From CACKLF01 sp002725175 (GTDB taxonomy: Bacteria > Pseudomonadota > Alphaproteobacteria > Rhodobacterales > Rhodobacteraceae): a DNA stretch of 12,241 nucleotides. Location: assembly GCA_002725175.2 (NCBI GenBank), contig PBQX02000099.1, positions 1 to 12,241 of the forward strand. Reading direction: 5' to 3'. Within the stretch, counting starts at the first letter, position 1; each line of letters opens with the position of its first letter. Below the pieces are notes generated by a model. That model did no database searches and had not been told where the DNA came from. It saw nothing but the letters and a program-made list of their open reading frames with translations. Below, in pieces: positions 1 through 5,472 of this stretch. A program made the position numbers and the translations under genes.

Positions 1-153
1 TGTAATAAGATTAGTGTTGCAATAACTCAGGGTGTTGAGATTGGCCGAAGGAGCCAAATTTATGCAACCGCTATGAAAGATTCCAATCAAAAAATTACAG
101 TCAAAATTGGAGGAAGTTGCGTAGAAGTAATTGATGGAGTTTTAGAAATCTAA
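1..153 (+). CDS. PhzF-family isomerase/epimerase, C-terminal fragment
   Basis: Only the last 50 codons and the TAA stop are in the window, read in frame from base 1; the 5' part lies outside. The visible peptide has the typical PhzF C-terminal pattern: QGVEIGR at visible residues 10-16, then a short beta-rich stretch, a VKIGGS segment and a final DGVLEI. In this family the QGxxxGR block and the GG turn belong to the second of two similar diaminopimelate-epimerase-like domains. PhzF itself isomerises dihydro-hydroxyanthranilate in phenazine synthesis, but most family members in organisms without phenazine genes have unknown substrates, so no function is claimed. Its end overlaps the convergent end of pckA by 12 bp. 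The family call is fairly safe; the exact role is open. Confidence 0.72.
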   Translation, partial: CNKISVAITQGVEIGRRSQIYATAMKDSNQKITVKIGGSCVEVIDGVLEI

Positions 154-157
154 CTCC
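136..157. terminator. Hairpin over the overlapping phzF-like/pckA stop codons
   Basis: GGAGTT (136-141) is perfectly complementary to AACTCC (152-157), giving a 6-bp stem with a 10-nt loop. Both stop codons lie in or beside the loop (142-144 for pckA, 151-153 for the PhzF-family gene). The placement suits a bidirectional terminator for convergent genes. Neither strand has a strong T tract after it; the + strand continues TTATATGC. This makes it a weak candidate. Confidence 0.28.
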
Positions 158-1749
158 TTATATGCTTCTCTAATTTCCTCGGAAACACAATCAATAAAGC
201 TNTCAAAGTTTTTCACAAACATTTCTCTTACNTTTTNTGCCTGTTCTTCAAACTGATTAANTTCNTTCCAAGAAGACTGGGGGGAAAGAATATCAGAATT
301 TACTCCTTCAACTGCTTCTGGAACTTGGAATTGGAAATGTTCGTCAGTTCTAAAGTGTGCGCTCAAGAGTTTATTGCTGAGAACAGAATCTAGAATAGTT
401 CTAGTGTCTTTTAATGGAATTCTTTCACCAGTCCCATATGCTCCTCCTATCCATCCGGTATTTATTAACCAGCAATTTGCTCCTGTTTTTTCAATTTTTT
501 CACCTAAGATTCTTCCNTAAACTTCAGGTTTGAGTGGCATAAACGGAGCACCATAACAGGTTGAAAAAGTTGGTTGTGGCTCGTTTATACCTTGCTCGGT
601 ACCTGCGATTTTTGAAGTGAATCCTGAAAGAAAATGAAAAATTGCCTGTGCCTTAGATAACTTTGCTACAGGNGGNAGTACGCCAAATGCATCGCAGGTC
701 AGCATTATAATATGCTTCGGAGGNCCTCCAATGGAAGTCGTGGAAGCGTTNCCGATACAGTCCAAAGGATANGCACATCTCATGTTTTGGGTAATGCTAT
801 CGTCTGAAAAATTTAACTCCAGAGTATGCTTATCAAANACCATATTCTCAATTACAGTTCCAAATGTTTCAGTTGTTGCAAAAATCTCAGGTTCTTTTTC
901 AGAGTTCAGATTTATGGTTTTGGCGTAACATCCTCCTTCAAAATTAAATATTCCAGAGGGTCCCCATCCATGCTCATCATCGCCAATTAATGTACGATTA
1001 GGATCTGCAGATAAAGTTGTTTTTCCCGTTCCAGATAATCCAAAAAATACCGCACTATCAAGAGAATTTCCTATAGCGTGGTTGGCTGAGCAATGCATAG
1101 GCATGACACCTTTTTTTGGTAACAAATAATTTAAAACTGTGAACACACTTTTTTTATTTTCTCCTGCGTATTCTGTTCCACAAATTATCACCAATTTGGC
1201 TTTAAAATTTATTGCTATAACTGTCGAGCTTCTGCATCCATATTTTGACGGGTCAGCCTTAAATGATGGGCAGTTTATGACCGTAAAGTTACTAGTAAAT
1301 TTATAGATTTCCTTATCAGTGTAACGTCTAAGCAAATGTCTTATAAAAAGACTATGCCAAGCTAATTCCGTTATGACCCTGACATTAAGCTTGAATTCTT
1401 CCTCTGCAGCTGCATACAAATCTTGAACGTAAATATCTTTTCCTTCAACATGCTTTTTTACATCATTTAATAAAAGACCAAAATTTGATTCGGTCATTGC
1501 ACCGTTCTTNTCCCACCAAATTTCGTTTATAGTATTTTCATCTTCAACTATAAATTTATCATTAGGAGATCTTCCGGTATGGGTGCCAGTGTTTACAAGA
1601 AGGGTTCCTCCCTTTCCCAGGGTTCCTTCACCGTTTAGCAATGATTCCTGGATCAGTTTTGGTTCATTGTAATTATAGTGAACTTCACCCAAATTTTTGA
1701 AACCAATGGCTTCCAAACTCAAATCTGGATTAAACTTTCCATGTTCCAT
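142..1749 (-). CDS. pckA: Phosphoenolpyruvate carboxykinase (ATP)
   Basis: This cytosolic enzyme converts oxaloacetate and ATP to phosphoenolpyruvate, CO2 and ADP, the entry step of gluconeogenesis. At 535 residues it matches the ATP-dependent family (about 540 in E. coli). Visible motifs are the substrate-binding TGRSPNDKF (58-66), GTEYAGENKK (191-200) carrying the metal- and substrate-binding lysines, MHCSAN (218-223) with the metal-binding histidine, the P-loop GLSGTGKTTLS (237-247) and the kinase-1b motif GDDEHGW (256-262). Several residues are unreadable because of Ns, but none of these falls in a catalytic motif. The ATG at 1747-1749 has no clear Shine-Dalgarno sequence. The gene lies downstream of etfA across a 186-bp gap rich in inverted repeats and is probably transcribed from its own promoter there. 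Its 3' end overlaps the opposing PhzF-family gene. Confidence 0.97.
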   Translation of the reverse strand: MEHGKFNPDLSLEAIGFKNLGEVHYNYNEPKLIQESLLNGEGTLGKGGTLLVNTGTHTGRSPNDKFIVEDENTINEIWWXKNGAMTESNFGLLLNDVKKHVEGKDIYVQDLYAAAEEEFKLNVRVITELAWHSLFIRHLLRRYTDKEIYKFTSNFTVINCPSFKADPSKYGCRSSTVIAINFKAKLVIICGTEYAGENKKSVFTVLNYLLPKKGVMPMHCSANHAIGNSLDSAVFFGLSGTGKTTLSADPNRTLIGDDEHGWGPSGIFNFEGGCYAKTINLNSEKEPEIFATTETFGTVIENMXFDKHTLELNFSDDSITQNMRCXYPLDCIXNASTTSIGXPPKHIIMLTCDAFGVXXPVAKLSKAQAIFHFLSGFTSKIAGTEQGINEPQPTFSTCYGAPFMPLKPEVXGRILGEKIEKTGANCWLINTGWIGGAYGTGERIPLKDTRTILDSVLSNKLLSAHFRTDEHFQFQVPEAVEGVNSDILSPQSSWXEXNQFEEQAXXVREMFVKNFXSFIDCVSEEIREAYKELDF

Positions 1750-1814
1750 TTGTGATACCGTAAGATTGAAAANGTTAGATTATTGCTAAGATTAAAATTT
1801 ATGCAAATAAAAAA

Positions 1815-1832
1815 AGCATTAGTACAAGTGCT
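1815..1832. promoter_or_regulatory. Imperfect 18-bp palindrome upstream of pckA
   Basis: AGCATTAGTACAAGTGCT reads as an inverted repeat with 7 of 9 position pairs complementary, centred between 1823 and 1824, and 66-83 bp upstream of the pckA start. On the - strand it runs straight into a T tract (CTTTTTTTATTT), so it could also be read as a weak terminator or attenuator. The RNA stem is broken by a C-A mismatch, which favours a DNA operator over a terminator. The function is inferred from symmetry and position only. Confidence 0.3.
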
Positions 1833-1856
1833 ATATGATAATAACAGTTTTGTAAA
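1830..1856 (-). promoter_or_regulatory. pckA: Candidate pckA promoter
   Basis: On the - strand, TTTACA (1856-1851) resembles a -35 box and TATAGC (1835-1830) a -10 box, separated by 15 bp, which is shorter than ideal. Transcription would begin near 1823, inside the palindrome at 1815-1832, giving a leader of about 75 nt. In sequence this AT-rich such matches arise easily by chance, so the support is low. Confidence 0.18.
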
Positions 1857-1863
1857 TTATTAG

Positions 1864-1880
1864 ATCTGGTTTTTCCAGAT
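1864..1880 (-). terminator. Second hairpin in the etfA-pckA gap
   Basis: On the - strand this is ATCTGG, a loop of five A, then CCAGAT: a perfect 6-bp stem with a tight loop. It sits 56 bp past the etfA stop and just upstream of the candidate pckA promoter. The bases after the stem (CTAATAATTT) are not a good U tract. It may back up the hairpin at 1902-1920 as an etfA terminator. Confidence 0.3.
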
Positions 1881-1901
1881 TATGTTAGNCCCAAAATTAA
1901 T

Positions 1902-1920
1902 NCGAAAACTGAATTTTCGG
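1902..1920 (-). terminator. Probable rho-independent terminator of etfBA
   Basis: This inverted repeat lies 15 bp beyond the etfA stop codon. On the - strand it reads CCGAAAA, loop TTCAG, then TTTTCG, with the last pair hidden by an N at 1902. The stem is 6-7 bp and is followed by NATTAATTTT, a moderately T-rich tail. Position and geometry fit an intrinsic terminator. The stem is AT-rich, so its strength is uncertain. Confidence 0.42.
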
Positions 1921-1935
1921 NCAGTTCTTTTATTA

Positions 1936-2862
1936 TTAAATTTTAGATTCCAACTCTGGCACGGCTTCAAAAAGATCTGCAACTATTCCATAATCAGCCA
2001 CCTGAAAAATGGGGGCTTCCTCGTCTTTATTTATTGCAACAATTACTTTGCTATCCTTCATTCCAGCGAGATGTTGAATAGCTCCTGATATTCCTATAGC
2101 TACATATAAGTCCGGTGCAACAACTTTTCCTGTTTGCCCTACNTGCCAATCATTTGGAGCAAATCCAGAATCCACGGCAGCTCTCGAGGCACCCACTGCT
2201 GCTCCTAACTTTCCTGCTAACTTTTCAATGATTTTAAAATTCTCTTCACTTCCAACACCTCGTCCTCCTGAAACAACTACTTTTGCAGAGGTAAGTTCTG
2301 GGCGATCTGAAGTATCAACTTTGTCTTCTATCCATTTAGAAAGATTATTTTCTGAATCCTTATCCAATTTCACCAATTCCGCATTCCCGTTTTCGCTTGA
2401 TGTTTCGAAAGAGGCTGTTCTTATGCTTAAGACTTTTATTTTATCATTTGATTTAACGGTTTGGATAGCATTGCCAGCATAGATAGGTCTTTTAAATGTC
2501 TCTTTATCTATTACTTCAATTATATCTGACACCATCATAACATCCANCATCGCTGCCACACGTGGAAGAATATTTTTTCCAAATGCCGTTGATGAAGCTA
2601 CTATATANGAGAAATCTTTTGATAATTCTGAGATTAAATTTGCTATTGGCTCGGCTTTNCCATTTGAAAATGAATCCTTTTCAACTGTTAAGACCTTGTN
2701 GATTGGTTCTAATTTTTTTAAATTATTATTTAATTCTTCTATACCTGAACCAAAAGAAAGTATTGTTACGCTTCCTAATTCTTTTGCCGCCGAAAGAGCT
2801 TTGCTTGTTTGGTCAACCGAAGAATCATTTCCATTAATATCTGCAATTAGTAATACACTCAT
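1936..2862 (-). CDS. etfA: Electron transfer flavoprotein, alpha subunit
   Basis: This is the FAD-binding subunit of the heterodimeric carrier that takes electrons from acyl-CoA and other dehydrogenases to ETF:ubiquinone oxidoreductase. The length of 308 residues is normal for bacterial EtfA. Residues 1-180 form the N-terminal adenine-nucleotide-like domain. The C-terminal FAD domain shows SGGRG (198-202), ASRAAVDSGFA (225-235), GQTGKVVAPDLYVAIGISGA (242-261) and NKDEEAPIF (278-286), all conserved for FAD contacts. The ATG at 2860-2862 lies 4 bp after the etfB stop. An AGGAG inside the last codons of etfB serves as its ribosome site, so the two subunits are co-translated. The gene is followed by a probable terminator. 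Confidence 0.97.
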   Translation of the reverse strand: MSVLLIADINGNDSSVDQTSKALSAAKELGSVTILSFGSGIEELNNNLKKLEPIXKVLTVEKDSFSNXKAEPIANLISELSKDFXYIVASSTAFGKNILPRVAAMXDVMMVSDIIEVIDKETFKRPIYAGNAIQTVKSNDKIKVLSIRTASFETSSENGNAELVKLDKDSENNLSKWIEDKVDTSDRPELTSAKVVVSGGRGVGSEENFKIIEKLAGKLGAAVGASRAAVDSGFAPNDWXVGQTGKVVAPDLYVAIGISGAIQHLAGMKDSKVIVAINKDEEAPIFQVADYGIVADLFEAVPELESKI

Positions 2863-2866
2863 TTAT

Positions 2867-3625
2867 TTATACTCCTGCCTCTGTCTTTATCTTTTCAGCC
2901 AATTCATCAATACTTTCAAGAATAATTCCTGCAGATCTTTCCTTAGGCTCTTCTGTTTTTAAAATTGTTAACCTTGGAGATACATCGACATTAAGGTCAT
3001 CTGGTGAAATTATTTCCAATGGCTTTTTCTTAGCTTTCATAATATTTGGCAAACTAGCGTACCTAGGTTCGTTTAATCGTAAATCAACTGAAATTATTGA
3101 GGGTAAAGTTACTTCTATGGTTTGCAGGCCTCCGTCTACTTCGCGTGTTACCTGAGCAGTTTTATCAAGTAATGTTATTTCGGATGCAAAAGTCGCCTGA
3201 CTCCAGCCTAAAATAGCAGAAAGCATTTGTGCGGTAGCATTCATATCATTGTCAATTGCTTGTTTGCCACAAAGCACCAGACCCGGGNTTTCCTTCTCTA
3301 CGATAGCCTTTAAAAGTTTAGCTACTGCAAGTGGTTCTATGTCATTATGCACATCATCAGAAGCTCTTATCAAAATTGCCCTGTCAGCACCCATTGCAAG
3401 TGCAGTTCTTAGAGTTTCTTGACATTTTTCTACTCCAATAGACACAGCAATAATCTCGTCAGCTTTTCCACTTTCTTTTATTCTTATGGCTTCTTCAACA
3501 GCGATTTCATCAAATGGGTTCATCGACATTTTTACATTCAACAAGTCTACTCCAGAAGCATCTGGCTTTACTCTAACTTTTACATTGTAATCAATCACAC
3601 GTTTTACAGGTACAAGGATTTTCAT
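2867..3625 (-). CDS. etfB: Electron transfer flavoprotein, beta subunit
   Basis: This is the partner of EtfA; it contributes the AMP-binding domain and the docking loop for dehydrogenases. It has 252 residues from the chosen ATG. The start MKILVPVKRV is characteristic, and GGAGGT lies 7 nt upstream of it. A longer reading from a TTG at 3640 would put that ribosome site inside the gene and is unlikely. Visible motifs are NPFDEIAVEEA (36-46), the nucleotide-binding GKQAIDNDMNATAQM (120-134), and the beta-subunit signature between residues 180 and 203 (begins VDLRLNEPRY, includes ASLPNIMKAKKKPLE). One residue (113) is unreadable. It is downstream of the adenosyltransferase gene across an 88-bp gap with no obvious terminator, so it may be transcribed both from its own promoter and by read-through. 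Confidence 0.97.
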   Translation of the reverse strand: MKILVPVKRVIDYNVKVRVKPDASGVDLLNVKMSMNPFDEIAVEEAIRIKESGKADEIIAVSIGVEKCQETLRTALAMGADRAILIRASDDVHNDIEPLAVAKLLKAIVEKEXPGLVLCGKQAIDNDMNATAQMLSAILGWSQATFASEITLLDKTAQVTREVDGGLQTIEVTLPSIISVDLRLNEPRYASLPNIMKAKKKPLEIISPDDLNVDVSPRLTILKTEEPKERSAGIILESIDELAEKIKTEAGV

Positions 3626-3632
3626 TAAAATT

Positions 3633-3638
3633 ACCTCC
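3633..3638 (-). promoter_or_regulatory. etfB: Ribosome binding site that fixes the etfB start
   Basis: The - strand reads GGAGGT, a near-perfect Shine-Dalgarno sequence, 7 nt before the ATG at 3623-3625. It is the strongest ribosome site in the window and decides for the MKILV start over the TTG at 3638-3640. Confidence 0.75.
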
Positions 3639-3728
3639 AATTATATCAGAACAGTTTTTACTACATTTTTATTNTTGTTAAAGTTACAAAATCGACGCAT
3701 CTAATATTATTCTGCCAGAAAANTTAAN

Positions 3729-4304
3729 TTATTTAGTATTTGCACCAGGTACCCACAGNACATCAGTTTTCCCATTNCTATTACATTTTCGACTTGCAAC
3801 AAATAACCAATCAGAAAGNCTNTTTAAATATTTNACAGAATTAACATTAATTGCCTCAATGGTTGCTAATTCCACNCATAAGCGTTCAGCTCTTCTGCAT
3901 ATAGTTCTACATAGATGAAGGTGGGCGGCAGTCTTATTTCCTCCAGGAAGTATNAAACTTTTTAAGGGCTCTAAATGCGAATTCATTTCATCAATTTCCT
4001 TCTCAAGCCTCAAAACTTGGGTATCAGTCATCCTAAGTGGTGGATATTTTTTTTCTTTCTCACCCTCTTCTACAGGGAAACAAAGATCTCCNCCTAGGTC
4101 AAATAAGTCATTTTGAATTAACCCAATTGACGTATCTAAATTTTTATCTGCTTCTGTNCTCGCTAATCCCAAAAAAGAATTTAATTCGTCTACTGAGCCG
4201 TAAACATGCACTCTGAGGGCGTGTTTTGCAACTCGAGTACCGTCACCTAGAGAAGTTTCCCCTGAATCGCCCGTCTTAGTATAAATTTTATTTAAAACAA
4301 CCAT
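3729..4304 (-). CDS. Cob(I)alamin adenosyltransferase, PduO/MMAB type
   Basis: This enzyme transfers the adenosyl group of ATP to cob(I)alamin, making adenosylcobalamin for B12-dependent mutases. At 191 residues it matches the single-domain PduO family. Visible motifs are the ATP-binding N-terminus KIYTKTGDSGETSL (6-19), YGSVDELNSFLGL (35-47), ILPGG (118-122), the helix CRTICRRAER (132-141) and the late LSDWLF (163-168). About nine residues are unreadable. The ATG directly abuts the TAA of the upstream membrane-protein gene (ATATAAATG), and AGGGG lies 7 nt upstream of it, so translation is probably coupled. The pairing with etfBA downstream is common in alphaproteobacteria and fits propionyl-CoA/methylmalonyl-CoA metabolism, but no mutase gene is visible here. 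Confidence 0.94.
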   Translation of the reverse strand: MVVLNKIYTKTGDSGETSLGDGTRVAKHALRVHVYGSVDELNSFLGLAXTEADKNLDTSIGLIQNDLFDLXGDLCFPVEEGEKEKKYPPLRMTDTQVLRLEKEIDEMNSHLEPLKSXILPGGNKTAAHLHLCRTICRRAERLXVELATIEAINVNSXKYLXXLSDWLFVASRKCNXNGKTDXLWVPGANTK

Positions 4305-4505
4305 TTATATACCCCTTTGCTGTATCAAAACATATCCCAATATAATCAAAACCGCTATTGCTTGCGCAATTACTCTATATCGCATTAATTTATTTGAATA
4401 TTTTCGGTTAACGTCACCTCCTTTAGCAAATACAGTTATACCAATCATTAGTATAACTAGTACGANTAAACATGAAATAACTGGTACNATNTAAAGGTTT
4501 TCCAT
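4305..4505 (-). CDS. Small two-helix membrane protein with HIG1-like domain
   Basis: This 66-residue protein has two hydrophobic segments, about residues 7-27 and 45-63, joined by a basic loop. The loop and the start of helix 2 contain RYRVIAQ, matching the R-x-R-x3-Q part of the HIG1 motif; the leading Gln of the full motif is replaced (SNKLMRYR). Mitochondrial HIG1/Rcf1 proteins associate with cytochrome oxidase supercomplexes. Bacterial members, usually annotated as twin transmembrane helix small protein, are poorly characterised. The gene abuts the adenosyltransferase start. Two starts are possible, the ATG at 4505 or a GTG two codons upstream at 4511; neither has a good ribosome site, and ATG was preferred. 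Three residues near the N-terminus are unreadable. Confidence 0.82.
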   Translation of the reverse strand: MENLXXVPVISCLXVLVILMIGITVFAKGGDVNRKYSNKLMRYRVIAQAIAVLIILGYVLIQQRGI

Positions 4506-4579
4506 ACTCACAGCANAAAATTACTAAAAGGATTCAATACATCGAAGATAAAATTAGATCAAGACCAGGTGATGCTTTC

Positions 4580-5425
4580 TTACTTAGAATCAGGCCGATA
4601 CTTTAATATTAAATCTATCAATCTAGAGCCAAATATTCGATTGATTANGGCTGAAAAAAATGTCGGCAATGTTACATAATAACGAGCTTTAGGGTTTTTT
4701 GATTCTAAAGCTTTGATAACTTTTTTTGTGACAGCGTAAGGCTCCAATTCAAAAAAATCCTCAACTTTGTTCTTATAAAGCCTTTTTTCTAAGTCACGTT
4801 CATAGATNTCCCTATACGCTGANTTATNCTTATCAATCCATTTTTCATAATGCTTTTGGGAATTAAATCTTATTTGGGTATTAATTGGACCCGGCTCAAT
4901 TAAAACATATCTAATATTTTGATCTATGTTTTCTCGCCTAATAGTATCTGTTATTCCCTCAAGAGCAAACTTAGTNCCTATGTAGGCTCCTCTAAATGGT
5001 ATGGCGGTGAACCCAAGGACAGACGAACAGTTTATCACTGTGCCACCATTATTTGCTCTCATTAAAGGCAGGCATTTTCTNAAAAGCTCTAACTGTCCAA
5101 ATACATTTACTTCAAAGATTTCTCTAAGGCCATCTCTTGGGATATCTTCGATTGCTCCAGGGATTGCAAATGCTCCATTATTAAATAAGGCATCTAATTT
5201 TCCTCCACATTCCCTCTCCACTTTATTTATAGCTCTTGTTATGGAGNTTGAATTTAANAGATNCAAAGAAAAACTCTTAAGACCTTTCTTCCTTANGACT
5301 GCNGAATCTTTTGCTTTTTTACAGGTGGCATACACCTCCCAACCTTTCTTATGTAGAGNTATAGCTGTATCTAAACCAATGCCGCTCGAGCAGCCTGTAA
5401 TAAGTATAGATTTTTTATTTTCCAT
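4580..5425 (-). CDS. SDR-family NAD(P)-dependent oxidoreductase
   Basis: This is a classical short-chain dehydrogenase/reductase of 281 residues. The Rossmann nucleotide motif TGCSSGIG is at 10-17. The NNAG motif appears as FNNGAFA (81-87), a variant seen in one SDR subgroup. The catalytic residues are Asn107 (EVNVFG), Ser134/135 (NCSS), Tyr148 and Lys152 (Y-x3-K), followed by EPGP (177-180). The C-terminal 90 residues are longer than in minimal SDRs and probably form the substrate lid; the basic, hydrophobic tail could touch a membrane. The substrate cannot be told. It diverges from parC across 47 bp, with AGGA about 9 nt upstream of the ATG. The HIG1-like gene follows after 74 bp with no terminator seen, so the two may be co-transcribed. 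About a dozen residues are unreadable. Confidence 0.9.
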   Translation of the reverse strand: MENKKSILITGCSSGIGLDTAIXLHKKGWEVYATCKKAKDXAVXRKKGLKSFSLXXLNSXSITRAINKVERECGGKLDALFNNGAFAIPGAIEDIPRDGLREIFEVNVFGQLELXRKCLPLMRANNGGTVINCSSVLGFTAIPFRGAYIXTKFALEGITDTIRRENIDQNIRYVLIEPGPINTQIRFNSQKHYEKWIDKXXSAYRXIYERDLEKRLYKNKVEDFFELEPYAVTKKVIKALESKNPKARYYVTLPTFFSAXINRIFGSRLIDLILKYRPDSK

Positions 5426-5472
5426 TGCTTTTATTCCTAGACCAATTTGTTGAGTCGATATAAAAGCTTTTT

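Noticed and set aside
731..928. Open frame on the + strand inside pckA
   Set aside because: It is antisense to the conserved pckA coding sequence and matches no family; the same holds for the + strand frames inside etfA, etfB, ribB, ribE and ribD.
1882..2088. Small + strand open frame at the end of etfA
   Set aside because: It overlaps conserved etfA codons and the terminator region, has no ribosome site, and its peptide shows only low-complexity hydrophobic sequence.
3638..3640. TTG as an upstream start for etfB, adding five residues
   Set aside because: It lies within the strong GGAGGT ribosome site, and the ATG at 3623-3625 gives the conserved MKILVPVKRV N-terminus.
3640..3648. TGATATAAT on the - strand as an extended -10 promoter for etfB
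   Set aside because: It is a perfect -10 match, but the start would fall inside the Shine-Dalgarno sequence, leaving no ribosome site, and there is no matching -35 box. AT-rich sequence gives such matches by chance.
4811..5367. Unreadable residues in the SDR gene as signs of a pseudogene
   Set aside because: They come from single N calls; the frame stays open over 281 codons and the nucleotide and catalytic motifs are intact.
5001..5453. 150-codon + strand frame opposite the SDR gene
   Set aside because: It is a shadow of the SDR reading frame, which has all catalytic motifs; the antisense peptide has no recognisable domain.
5462..5472. AAAAGCTTTT palindrome just before parC
   Set aside because: A short self-complementary AT-rich string is expected by chance, and there is no accompanying promoter or known operator pattern.
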